A stretch of 64,000 nucleotides of DNA from Diospyros lotus (Eukaryota; Streptophyta; Magnoliopsida; Ericales; Ebenaceae), in contig NC_068345.1 in assembly GCF_014633365.1 (NCBI RefSeq), positions 12,470,058 to 12,534,057 on the forward strand. The letters are read 5' to 3'. Under the pieces are notes generated by a model that did not search any database, was not told where the DNA came from, and saw nothing but the letters and a program-made list of their open reading frames with translations. Positions 1 to 11,000 of this stretch are shown here, piece by piece (the first letter of the stretch is position 1; every line of letters begins with the position of its first letter). Made by a program: the position numbers and the translations under genes.

Positions 1-116
1 CCAAACACCTTGGACCAAGCCCCTGATGTCACTGCCAACATTGTTGTTACAGCCATCTTCCTTGTCAATTTTGCTGCCTACATCAAGATACTCATTTTTC
101 AACTACTCCAATTTAA

Positions 117-520
117 GAAAGTCCCCTTTGTTAAGACTCTCATGATAATCCTCGAAGAATTCAACGAGAAAGTTGTAATGATACTTCTTAGTAAGTATCA
201 TTGCAAACTTCTGCAATTGTTCGTGTAACATACGTTCGAATTCCTTGCACGCTTCATGTATCCAGTTATTGGTTTTTTTGTCAATTTGGCTAGGCTGCTT
301 ATTCCACCTTTCCTTTGCTTGATTCTTCTGGATAAAATGATCATGATTCTTGTTGTTGCCAACTGAAAATGCAACCTTCTCTTGTTGCCATCGAGGCTCT
401 ATTTGCCTTATGTGTGAACTGCCTCCCCTAGATTCCCGAACATAACACCCCACTGAAGATGCAACATGCAACATTCTTCTGTTGCAGTTGAGTCTCCCAC
501 GATCTCACGTGTATATTATC
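117..520 (-). pseudogene. ORF of unknown function in element A, broken
   Basis: The minus-strand ORF of about 120 codons is homologous to the ORF in element B. Shared features are SSVG/AFSVG motifs, RGGS, and a C-terminal block with CKEF, MIL, KKYHYNF, DYH and FLK followed by Glu. Over the last 52 residues I count about 35 identities with B. After FLKLE a stop codon is met where B reads on. The heptamer gttgcat is duplicated near 464-475, and this shifts the frame between this ORF and an upstream ORF (428-808). I see no retroviral protease, integrase, RT or zinc-knuckle motif. The function is unknown; a diverged Gag-like protein or a captured host fragment are both possible. Confidence 0.6.
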
Positions 521-1720
521 TATCTTGGTAGAACTTTCACGGGTGAAACCAGCCACATGCCAAGAAACTGGAACTCTGTCCACCTTGCTTCGCCTCACAA
601 GTTCACACGTCCAAACCAAGGGTTGTTCTATCGCTTGGAAATTAATCATGTTGGCCGATAATAGTCTAAACGGATCATAATCCACCTGGTTAGCTTGCTG
701 ATGAAGTCTGCTTCTCAAACTCCAACCCTCAGTGCTATGACAGCCAGCTATCATCCCAGGCATCAGAATCAATTTTCCGAAAATCACCCGTCTTCTGCAC
801 TGCTTCAAGTTGCTTCGAAATTTAAGCGATTCTACCTAGATTTGTCCAAATCCAATTCAATGGCTGAAGATTTAATCAGCCTCCTACAAGTCGCCCCTCT
901 CTATGACGCTGTCCAGTTCACAATCGCCTGGCCTTGAATCCGCTTTAGCTTAAGTTAGTCGCAGCACCAGCAATGCATCGGTTGGAAGCTTCACTGTTTG
1001 TCTGCTCTAGTCACGATTGCTACCAATCACAAACTTCTTGCCAATGACAGCCCAGCCTGTGATGGATCAAAGCTTCCTTCCCTTGGCTCTGCCCAATCAC
1101 CGACTGTAATTTGACAATGGCCGCGACACCCACTTCCTCGCCCAAATCAGGATCGCCAGAAACCCACTGCACAATCATGATTGCTCGGAACTCCTGCACC
1201 AGTCGTGATCTCTTGGCTGTCCATATCAACCTCCAGTCGCCCGACCAAATCGCGTCACCCCTTCCCAGTCACGACCTCCTGGCCGTCTGCGTTAACCTCT
1301 GATGGATTTGAAATCGCCTCAGGACGTCCGCACTCTTCGTCCGCTACAGTCACGAGCACCTGTTGGTCTGCGTCACCTTCGACAGACTGTCGCCTCTGAT
1401 GAATGATCGTTCATTCGCGTCGCCTCCGGTGTGCCCGCCGGTCGACCCACCTCTGTTCGGCTGCCTAGATCGTCAGCTTTGTTGCGATTAATAGAGGTCG
1501 CTGGCTTTGCTATGAATCGGCGATGGAAATTACGGCCGACAAAAATCGGCCAACTCACTTACAAGAACGATTGAATTTACAACCAAGGAACAGTTGGCTC
1601 TGGTCGGAATCACCTTCCGATCCAGATGAGCAGCACACCGTTGAGCCCCAATCGAATTCGCTCTCAAATTGGAGCCGCAACAGAATCACAGTCAAGGATG
1701 GTACGGCTCTAATACCAATT
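521..1720 (-). other. Leader / untranslated internal region of element A
   Basis: This is about 1.2 kb between the primer site and the ORF with no convincing coding frame. Around 1610-1700 it matches, in reverse complement, the B leader at about 28270-28350 (gatccagatgagcagcac against its counterpart), which shows it is element sequence. Confidence 0.6.
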
Positions 1721-2072
1721 TGTCATGAACCTTGGGGTTGAGCTAGGGTATGAGAGGAAGATCGAGAATATTAAGAGAAGAACTTGGGGGAGAAATCAGT
1801 TGGGAGGGAGAGAACATCAAGAGATAAGGGAGGAGATCACCGAGAAAGAGAGAGAAATATTAGAGAGAAATAGAGTTTTTAATTCATTTTCATCATGCCT
1901 ACTCTCTATAGCTAAGGCAATATATATATGGCCTCATTTAGCTACCAAACAAAGCTCTCCAACCACTTAAGCTACAAGACAAAAGGGAAAAGACAAAAAG
2001 AGAAAAATATCCTAACAAACTATTGCAACCCTATTACAATGATGCCCTTCTATTGTTCCTTGGGTCATGACA
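1721..2072 (-). repeat. LTR of element A (5' LTR)
   Basis: This 352-bp LTR has inverted ends TGTCATGA...TCATGACA. Compared with the B LTR, the minus-strand reading shares the start TGTCATG, a middle segment like TAATAGGG...TAGTTTGTTAG and the end AAGGTTCATGACA or TAGGTTCATGACA. The rest is diverged. Confidence 0.75.
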
Positions 2073-2084
2073 GGGTAATACTCT

Positions 2085-3338
2085 CAATTGCTGTTAATTT
2101 GGATTGCCCTTTGTATCAGTTTGACATAAAAAATGCATTTCTTAATGGGGACTTAGATGAGGAGATCTACATGAAAATTCCACCAAGCTTTGAAGATGAA
2201 ATGGGCTACGGAAGGAAGGTTTGTAAACTGAAAAAATCATTATATGGATTGATTGAAGCAGTCACCTAGAGCATGGTTCAAGAAATTTAGTCTTACCTTA
2301 ATCTGGCTTGGGTATAAACAAGGACAGGCTGATCATACTTTGTTTATCAAAGTCACTAAAAGTGGAAGAAAATCTATACTAATTGTCTACGTTGATGATA
2401 TCATTTTAACATGTGATGATGAGGAAAATATCAGAATACTAAAGGAGCAATTGAGATCCGAGTTTGAAGTGAAAGACCTTGGCCTTATGAGGTACTTCCT
2501 AGGAATGGAGGTAGCTAGAAGCAAGGAAGGTTTGTTTATTTCTCAAAGGAAATATACTATGGATTTCTCAAAGATACAGGGATATTAACCTGTTAGCCAG
2601 TTGGAACTCCATTAGACAAAGGCTGGAAATTTGAGGTAATAGATGATGATATCCTGGTTGAAAGAGAGAGATACCAAAGGCTAGTGGGCAGGTTGATCTA
2701 TTTGTCCCTTACCAGGCTAGACATAACATATGTAGTAAGCAAGATCAATCAATACATGCATGAACCTACAAAGAAGCATATGAATGCTGTATTTCATGTG
2801 CTTAGATACTTGAAAGGGACACCTGGAAAAGGGTTGATGCTTAAAAAGACCAAAGAACGAGGAATTGAAGGTTTTTTCTTATGCAGATTGGGCAGGCTCT
2901 ATTGAGAACAACAGGTCAACAACTGGTTACTGCACCAAAGTATGGGGAAATATTGTGACTTGGAGAAGTAAAAAACAATCAGTGGTGGCTTGTAGCAGTG
3001 CTGAGGCAGAGTTCTGAGCAATAGCATAAGGAATTTGTGAAGTAATTTGGTTGGAAAGGTTAATGGAGGACCTAAAAATACCTTTAACTCAACCTACAAA
3101 GGTATACAGTGACAGTAAGTCTGCTATTAATATTGTGAAAAATCCTATCCAACATGATCGTATGAAGCATGTAAGGATAGACAGGAGTTTTATAAAGCAA
3201 GAAGTTGAAGAAGGAAGGATAATTCTATCCTATATTCCAACCACTGACCAAATTGCGGATGTGTTCACAAAAGCTATGGTAAGGCCAGGTTTTGAATCTC
3301 TAATAGCCAAGCTTGGAATGACTTCTATCTATTCCTAA
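2085..3338 (+). pseudogene. Copia-1 reverse transcriptase and RNase H remnant
   Basis: The RT starts with LSIAVNLDCPLYQFDIKNAF, then SLYGL, AWFKKF, and the catalytic YVDDII motif at about 2389-2406, followed by KDLG and YFLGMEV. A frameshift near 2255-2265 separates the two RT halves. Further stops occur near 2586 and around 2905 and 3018. The RNase H part shows [28 protein letters not shown] and QIADVFTKA up to 3338. The element encodes no functional protein. Confidence 0.85.
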
Positions 3339-3351
3339 GCTTGAGGGGCAG

Positions 3352-3605
3352 TGTTGGACGAAATAAGGAAGATTCAAAAGTTAAAATAAAGGAATTATCC
3401 TTGTAGATTATTATTGTATTTCAAGTTTATATTTTAAGTTTGAAATTTGTATTTTAAGTTTGATTTATTCCTAGTCTTTAGGAGATAAAGTATTCCAAAT
3501 CTTATCCTAAAATATAGGAGATAAGATAAGGAACTCATGTGTATATATGCAGCTGTATTTTCCAAGGATTATTCAATCAAACATCTTTAGTTTCTGCTTG
3601 TTTCA
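3352..3605 (+). repeat. 3' LTR of Copia-1
   Basis: This 254-bp LTR starts TGTTGGACG directly after a purine-rich tract and ends CTTGTTTCA. The right boundary is inferred from where Copia-3 sequence resumes and from the Copia-2 LTR end GCTTCA. Confidence 0.65.
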
Positions 3606-3619
3606 GAAGTAAATCATGG

Positions 3620-4690
3620 AAGATAACAAAAGGAAATATGGTTGTGGCACAAGGCAGTAAGGTGGGAACTCTATACACTGCTGCAAAAAGTAAGGACACA
3701 GTAGCAGTGATTGATTGTGGTGATTTGATGCTGTGGCACCAAAGGCTGGGGCACATGAGTGAAAGGGGAATGAAGCTTTTAGCATCAAAGGGGAAATTGC
3801 CACATTAAAGTTTGTTGATGTTGGTTTATGTGAAGACTGCATCTGTGGGAAGTAGAAAAGAGTTAGTTTCTCAAAGGCCAGAAGGACATCAAAGACGAAT
3901 AAGCTGGAATTGGTGCATATAGATGTATGGGGACTAGCCCCTGTGAATTTTCTTGGAGGCTCATGCTATTATGTCACCTTCATTGAGGATTCCACCAGGA
4001 AGGTATGGTTTTTTTTTTTGAAAAATAAATCTAACATGTTTGCTACTTTTAAAAGGTGGAAGGCTGAAGTTGAGAATCACACTGGCCTGAAGATCAAGTG
4101 TTTGAGGTTGGACAATGGCGGGGAGTACAACAGTTGAGAGTTTAAGTCATGTTGTTCAAAAAATGGGATCAGAATGATCAAGATGGTTCTTGGAACATCA
4201 AATAAAACGGTGTCACTGAGTAGATTAATGGAACCTTGAACAAGCGAGCAAGGTGCATGATAATACATTCTGGATTGCCAAAAGCATTTTGGGCAGATAT
4301 AGTTGGCACAATAGTCTACCTCATAAATCGAGGACCTTCAATTTATTGGACTTCAAGATACCTGAAGAGGTATGGATTGGAAAGGAGGTAAACTTTTCAC
4401 ATTTGAGAACCTTTGGTTGTGTTTCATATGTGCACATGGGTTTTGATGATATAGATATGCTTGATCCTAAGGCTAGAAAGTGTTTCTTTATTGGTTATGG
4501 TTTTGATGATTTTGGTTATTGGTTCTGGGATGATCAAAATAGGAAGATCATAAGGCACAGGAATGTCACTTTGATGTATAAGGACATGCTTGGAGCAGAA
4601 TCTAACACTGCAAGGAAACAAACAAAAGAACGTGAAAAGGTTGTGCTGGAAGAGATCTTGGAGAGTGATGTGTCTAGAAGGGTTTAAGAG
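3620..4690 (+). pseudogene. Copia-3 pre-integrase and integrase remnant
   Basis: The GAG pre-integrase domain shows WHQRLGHMSERGMKLLAS at about 3735-3790. The integrase core follows: LVHIDVWG at about 3910, FIEDSTRKVW, KNKSNMFATFKRWKAEVE, and LRLDNGGEY with the catalytic Asp region at about 4105-4130. The chain is interrupted by a stop at about 4135, and the rest of the integrase (LRTFGCVSYVH, DPKARKCFFIGYG) is in another frame at about 4253-4690. The remnant is non-functional. Confidence 0.8.
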
Positions 4691-4834
4691 AATCCTAGAA
4701 ATAGAGAACCAGAACAAGTTGATCTTGAACCTCAAATAAGAATATATAACAGAGTGTCTAGGTGTCCACAACGGTACTCTCCTTTGTTATACTATTTGCT
4801 TTTGACTGATGTTGGGGAATAGGAGTACTTTGAT

Positions 4835-6400
4835 GAAGCAATGCAGATGAAAGATTCAATTAAGTGGGAGTTAGCCACGAAAAATGAGATGAACTCTCTC
4901 ATGAAGAATAAAATATGGACATTAACAGAATTGCCAAAAGAAAAGAAAGTATTGCAAAACAAGTTGGTGTATATGGTTAAAGAAGAGCATGATGGCAGCA
5001 GAAGATACAAGGCAAGTTTAGTAGTGAAAGGTTTCCAACAGAAAAAGGGAATTGACTACATTCAGATTTTTTTCTCTTGTAGTTAAGTTGACTACTATCA
5101 AATTAGTGCCGAGTTTTGTGGTTGCAGAAAATTTGCATCTAGAGCAGCTAGACATGAAGACTGCATTCTTACATCGTGACCTTGAGGAAGACATCTACAT
5201 GGCATAACCAGAAAGTTTTCAAGTTCCTAGAAAAGAAAACCTTGTGCACAAGCTAAAAGCTTGTATGGCTTGAAACAGGCTCCCAGGCAATGGTACAAGA
5301 AGTTTGATGGATTCATGTGTAACAATGGTTTCACGAGATTTGAGCTGGATCATTGTTGTTATATTAAGAAATTTGATGGCTGCTATATTATTTTATTGCT
5401 ATATTTTGATGATATGCTAGTTGTGGGGTCTAGCACAAAGGAGATCAACAAGTTGAAGCAACAATTGGCAAAGGAATTTGGGATGAAGGACTTGGGGCTA
5501 GCTAACCAAATACCTGGGTGGGAATCACAAGAAACAGATCAGAATGAACACTAAAGTTGTCTTAAGAAAAGTACCTAGAGAAGGTGTTGAGTAGGTTGAG
5601 GTTCAATTTTCAAGATGCAAAGATCCAAAGCACTCTTTTGGGAAGTCATTTCAATCTCTCTAAGTAGTCACCGAAGACGGATGAGGAGCAGGAATACATG
5701 TCTAGTGTACCATATGGCATCAATTGTTGGAAGCTTGATGCATGCTATGGTGTGTACTAGGCCCAATATAGCACATGCAGTGGGAGTTGTTAGTAGATAC
5801 ATGTCAAACCTAGGAAGGGACCATTGGGAAGCTGTAAAGTGGCTCTAACAATATCTGAAAGGCACTTCAGGTATGGCACTTTGTTTCAATAAGAGCACTA
5901 TTACTTTACAAGGATTTTTTGATGCAGATTTGGGTGGTGATTTGGATAGTCGAAAAAGTACTACTGGCTATTCTTTACCTTGGGTGATACTGCTGTTAGT
6001 TGAATGTCTCAACTTCAGAATAGTGTTGCCCTCTCAATCACCAAAGCAAAATATATGGCTATCCCAGAAACTAGCAAATAGATGATTTGGTTGAAGAATT
6101 TTTTGAAAGAGTTGGGTAAGAAACATGACAATAGTGTACTTTTCTGTGACAATCAAAGTGCTATCCATCTTGCCAAGAATCTAGTGTTCTTAGTGTTTCA
6201 TGCAAGAACAAAGCATGTTCAACTGAGATATCATCATATTTTGTGGGTTGATAGATGATTGGATATTGTCATTGAAGAAGATTCTTGGATCGAAGAACCC
6301 AGTAGGCATATTGACCAAGGTTGTCACCATTGATAAGCTGAGGCTATGCATTACCTCAACTGGCCTTCATGGTCAGTGATGAGGAGGCACTGTACTAGGA
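4835..6400 (+). pseudogene. Copia-3 reverse transcriptase and RNase H remnant
   Basis: RT pieces include DSIKWELATKNEMNSL and RRYKASLVVKGFQQKKGIDY at about 4850-5065, AWMKT-type sequence at about 5150, and MYGLKQAPRQWYKKFDGFMC with LYFDDMLVVG (the catalytic YxDD position) at about 5265-5435. RNase H and connection sequence (GSLMHAMVCTRPNIAHAVGV, then SRKSTTGYS) follow to about 6400. Several frameshifts and stops (about 5086, 5554, 5848) break the frame. Confidence 0.75.
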
Positions 6401-6477
6401 GCATTTGGGTTACAAGGAAGAAGCAAAGTTACAAGAGTTTATTGCTGTTTGAAGATCAATCTCCAAGTGGGAGAGAT

Positions 6478-6769
6478 TGTTGGAGATGTGGAGCTTGATT
6501 TGATTTATGACACCTACGTTGAGCCTAAACAGGAAATTGTTTTCGAAACCTAAACAGATTAGGAATCCTATTTGAATTAGGAGTTCTATTTGCCATAGTT
6601 TTTGTCTATAAAGACGCGGGCATAATTATTGTAATTGTAACCTTCTCAAATAGTGAAAAACACCTAGTGCGTCTTTGGATGTAGGCATTCTTTGCCGAAC
6701 CACGTAAATTTTGTCTTGTGTGTGTGATTTTCTTCGAAGTTTTTTTATTGCTTGATTTGTTCCCTAACA
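6478..6769 (+). repeat. 3' LTR of Copia-3
   Basis: This 292-bp LTR starts TGTTGGAGATGTGG after the polypurine tract and ends TTCCCTAACA. It contains a TATA-like tctataaaga at about 6605. Confidence 0.65.
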
Positions 6770-7300
6770 CTTCCATTCTTCTTTCTCCAACTTTGCCTAT
6801 GTTGGACTATCAAGTATAACTCTTACTGCTTCTAAGACTACTACTCTGTCCCTGTGGGTAATTGATGTGGGTGCATTGAATCACCTGGTTCTTCAAATCT
6901 ATTTTTATCTTTATATTCCTGTCTCAGGTTGGGACAAAGCTAAAGTGGCAGATGGTTCCTTGTCCTCTGGGAAAGGTTCCATCTGTTGCACTTCCTTGTT
7001 ACCATTATCTTCCGTTCTTCATGTTCCAAAATATTCCCATAATTTGTTATCTATTAGTACCATCACTGAGGATTTGGAATTTTGAAGTCACTTTTTCTTA
7101 ACCTTTCTACTGTGTTCTTCAGGAGTTGAATTTGGCGAAAATGATTGGTTATGGTAGAATATAAAATGGGCATGAGAAATTTCTATGTACCATTTGGAGG
7201 GGGAGTAATGGTAGCTGTAAACTTGGGGTAATTGTGCTATTATTGATCTTGATGTAATCTTTCCTTACGTGAAGAGTTGGAGACAAAACAACCTACAACC
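6770..7300 (+). pseudogene. Copia-4 protease and pre-integrase remnant
   Basis: The sequence reads LWVIDVGALNHLV at about 6855-6895, a mutated form of the Copia protease motif W-x-x-D-S/T-G-A-x-x-H. It then reads KVADGS and SSVLHVPKYSHNLLSISTIT, which is characteristic of Copia polyprotein. After 7084 the frame is lost, but VTFF-like and mutated MIGxGRxxxGxx-type words continue to about 7250. It starts directly after the Copia-3 LTR, so it is probably the host into which Copia-3 inserted. Confidence 0.65.
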
Positions 7301-7919
7301 CTTTCTTTATCATCATTCATTCTACACCTTTTCTACAAAATTTCCAGTTTTATTTTTCAACTATAAATCTTCATTTGTGTTCCAGAATTCCATTATTTGT
7401 CTTTTGATAAGTGCATAATGCAAAATTGAATGTGAGATGGAGCAGTTGGTGTCAACCAATGTATAGGCAAGCAAAAATATGTGCCTTTACCTGGCCTTAG
7501 TTCATGAATTATGTTACTAGATCCTTTAACTCTGCTTTATGAAGTATTTTACAAGGTTTGCCTCACTAATAGCAAATGTTCCTATGAGCTGTTTGAACAT
7601 AGGAAGAGGATGTACTTATTAGCTATGCCTACGGAGTGTTATGTGGTAGGTGCTGCCTAGATTTCTTACTCCTCTGGGCTCCTTAAGATCTGGAAAGCTG
7701 AGAGGTGGTTCTCTTCCCTTGTTGGTTTTTATATCTTTCCAGTGAATCATGATTTATTATGTTGCTTGAATAACAAGTGTTATAGTGTTATTTGTTTTGT
7801 GCATGATTGGCAGATGGAATGATGGCACCATAGATGCTCTTTCTTCTTTTATGTTTTTTGGCATTTCTAAAATAATGGTGAGTACTTGTTAACTTTATCT
7901 GTGTGTTATATACATGCAG
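7301..7919. other. MLH1 intron, nothing recognised
   Basis: This is AT-rich intronic sequence up to the acceptor at 7919. I see no ORF of note, repeat or element boundary here. Confidence 0.5.
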
Positions 7920-8018
7920 GTAAGCCTTTTGAATCAAGAAATTATTATTGAAAAGATGCAGTCTGCAGTAGAGTCAAAATTAAGGAGCACCAATGAGGCA
8001 ATGTTGTTCCAAGAAAAG
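7920..8018 (+). CDS. MLH1: MLH1 exon (VSLLNQE...LFQEK)
   Basis: This exon is 99 nt, phase 0 at both ends, with acceptor ...tacatgcag and donor gtggga. It encodes 33 residues matching the plant MLH1 stretch that follows the HPTKxE motif, which must lie in an upstream exon outside the window. Confidence 0.92.
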
Positions 8019-11000
8019 GTGGGATTTTTTGCTTAGTAGCTTATAATTCACAGATTAATTAACAAAACTATGAATAGACTCTAAGGGCACTCAAGCACAA
8101 AGTTAAGGTGTGTGCTCAATCGAAACAAAGAGCAAATGTTAGAAAAAATAAAGAGTTAATATAATATCTGCAACTGAAGTACAAGATAATACTATCAAGA
8201 CAAAAGCTCATGCTAAAAGAGAACAACAAAGGGTCTTTTCAATGATTTAGTCCATATTAAGAAAGGAATCATGCTACATGTACATCATTTTTATACATCT
8301 TGGGCTACACAAGGGGTATTATGACCAAAATACCCTGCGCCTCTCTATGCGCCTCAGAGGGATATTTTTGTCATTGGTACACCTTTGTGTAGCCCAAGGT
8401 GTACACAAAGATGTACCAATAGCATTATCCTTAAGAAAGTCATCATCTTTGGAGTTGAATTCTCATCATCTTCCTCATCAGTGCCATCTAATTGACTTCT
8501 TTGACCAAAATTGGCCATGAACTAGAAGTTGAGGCTGGTGTTCCAGTTGTTGCATTGCCTCTTGATGTAGAACCTAGACCAAAGAAACAAGAGTAATCCT
8601 AATTACTCGAAACTAGTAGCAATATTCAATATTATTTATCGAAGTCTGTTCTTCAATACTTCACTAAAGGATTATTTATAGACAACTAATAGATAAAAAT
8701 TATTCTAACTAGGATTCCTTGATATAATCTAATTAAGATTATAAAGGTAATCCCAATCTAATTAGGATTTTAGAAAATAAAAGAAATTAAAAGAAACTAG
8801 GAAACAAATTAAAGAAATTAAGATTATTTACGCCTAAAATGTTGTTTCCCACAATATTTGTCTCTATGATCTTCATCACCTCCTTTGCTTATGTATTAGA
8901 TCGAGACTCTTCAACTCTAACTATATTAGTAACAACACCCCATGTCAAAAAATCATGACTAAATACTTGATCATGCTCTTCTAAAAGCACTCCAAGATAT
9001 TTATATAATAGATGGGTGTGTTGTGGTGTGTTAGGGTACACAATAACAACTCTTTTTTAACCGTAAAACAGTAAAGTGTAAAAAATAAATAAATAAGCAT
9101 GCTTATGTGTGCCTTGTGCTTAACAAAAAAGTGTGCACTTTTAGTGCTTAAGCTGGCTTTTTCATTTGCACTTTGCTTTGGCACTAGAACTGGGCTTTGC
9201 ACTTTATTTGCTCTTAAGTGTGCTTTTAATAACACTGGTAGTCATGTCATTTATGTTGTAATGCTACACTAAAAGGAATTGTTTGATTTAAGCCTCTTGT
9301 GAGATCTTGCACTGCCTTTGAACTTTCTGCCCTTATGGCCTTTGGTCTCCAAATTTCTTATGTTTGTTTGCTTGCTTGGACTTGGCATGTTTTCTCTAGA
9401 TTCTTAGTTTGCATTTCCTTACATTCCATTTGTGAATGGCAATCATACTTGGGAATGACTTCCTCTAAAATCAACTAGGTCTTGCAAATTATGCTTTAGA
9501 GGGTCTTGTTTCTTTGTGCTAATTATTTATAACATACTCCTCCACATACCTTCCAGAAAAATTTGAAGTATCCTTGGATGTTTGTGTGAATTCCTGTTAA
9601 GTGATTACAGATACAACAAGATAGATCCACCTGCTGTGATATAGAATCAAGCATAAAAACAGATCCAAAAAGTGCAAGAAATGTCAAGAATATAATCCAT
9701 GTCTTGTTCCACTTGAACTGATTGGGGGAATCCTTGATCCCCGCCCTGAACCCAATGAAAGAGTGTTTACCTCACCCCAATCAGGGCGGGCCCTAATGGG
9801 GCCAGTTTTAATTTCCATCCCTGTTGCCCTTTGGAAATGTTCAATCAGTTCCTTGCCTAAAACCTGAGAGATAACACGATCAAACCTAAACTGACTATAT
9901 CTCTAAAGTTTAAACAAAAGATGAACTAAAACAAAACAAAAACAAATCACAATATCCCTATCAAAGCTTGTTTTTGCTTGCTTGTATTTTTAGCTGAAAT
10001 ACACTCCAAGATAAGTTTTGCTAAGAGTAGCCCAAGTTGAAATACTAAGAGAAGTGAAGCTTTGAAGATAAAACTTGTTGATAGCTGGAGAAAAATGGAT
10101 CAAATATTGTGAATTCTGGACAAATGAGAACATCACTCTGTCTTACTGTAACCATACCCTAGGTATGGCCAAAATATTGAGAAAAAATGCAACGTACTTG
10201 GACTATAGGCTATGTGTGGCATAATGCATGCTGAAGGAATTAAAGCTCACTGAAGTCTTGAGTTACTGTTTAGTTTGTTGTCTTCTTTTAATAATAGCTG
10301 CTACTTGTATTTGTTAGTGTTGTTATGTTTATATGGTTATTAGGAAGCTGTTCCAGCTGTATAAATAGGTGTTTCTCCTATTGTTAATGGTATTGATCGG
10401 GTTCATTTATTTTCAGACAGTTTTCTGATTCGGTTTCTTTCTCTCTGTCTGATTTTCATCTTTATCTTGTTCTATTCAAATTCACAATGCAAAAATAGTA
10501 ATTTCATGCCCAGATCATGAGATCAACGTGGCAACAGTGGGTCATTTTCACCATATCTTCAACATGGAATAGGCATGGCCACAGTGCATATAGATTTTCC
10601 TTTGTAAATCTTTATAGAAAGTTAACCTTCTAAATATTTGATCTGGTGGTTACTATGGAATTACTTTTGTATAGAACAATCTCAAAGTCTTGCAATCTTC
10701 CACAAGGTTAGAGGGTAATATGTGTAGGGTAAATCTCATGTAGATCTCATGTAGTTTGAGTCATTCTCAAGGACATCCTCTAGAGGTTTCTTGCATTATA
10801 AGCTCTAATGGTTTTTTCTTTTCCTTCTTTTTTTTTTCCTTTCAATCAGCATTTTCTGTTTAGTTAGAGGCTAACATTGTTAGACTTATTCCAAGCTACA
10901 ATGGTTTGGAACCCACATATCTTATCAATGTGGATATAGATGCTAAAATAATATAGTCGGCCAACTATGATAACTTTTGGCTAAACAAAAGGTACTGCCT

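Larger units (their letters stand above)
1..2072 (-). mobile_element. LTR element A (non-autonomous), minus strand, runs off the left edge
   Basis: This is the second copy of the family seen complete as element B. Its 5' LTR is at 1721-2072. Reading the minus strand, the LTR ends ...GTTCATGACA and is followed after two or three bases by TGGTATTAGAGC, a primer site for initiator Met-tRNA. The internal region contains a leader of about 1.2 kb and then the family ORF. The 3' end lies outside the window. The element interrupts the reverse-transcriptase reading frame of Copia-1, which starts at 2073; the bases GGGTA at 2073-2077 would be one copy of the target-site duplication. Confidence 0.8.
2073..3605 (+). 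mobile_element. Copia-1 LTR retrotransposon, 3' part
   Basis: This is the 3' part of a Ty1/copia element with reverse transcriptase, RNase H, a polypurine tract (about 3340-3351, ttgaggggcag) and a 3' LTR at 3352-3605. Its upstream part lies beyond element A and the window edge. The LTR start TGTTGGACGAAATAAGGAAG resembles that of Copia-2 (TGTTGGACGGAATTAAGGAG), so the two belong to the same subfamily. The 3' LTR abuts integrase-side sequence of another Copia element at 3606, which indicates insertion into Copia-3. Confidence 0.85.
3606..6769 (+). mobile_element. Copia-3 LTR retrotransposon (Tork-like), 3' part
   Basis: This is a different Ty1/copia lineage from Copia-1. Pre-integrase sequence (MLWHQRLGHMSERGMKLLAS) appears immediately after the Copia-1 LTR, followed by integrase, RT, RNase H, a polypurine tract (agtgggagagat) and a 3' LTR at 6478-6769. 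The 5' part must lie left of the window if Copia-1 inserted into it. The wording of the integrase (HIDVWG, YYVTFIEDSTRKVW) suggests the Tork/TNT1 group; that assignment is inference. Confidence 0.8.

Noticed and set aside
6770..7919. Upstream MLH1 exon (HPTKxE block) between Copia-4 and the exon at 7920
   Set aside because: No sequence encoding HPTK-like residues with a splice pair is visible, so it must lie left of the window.
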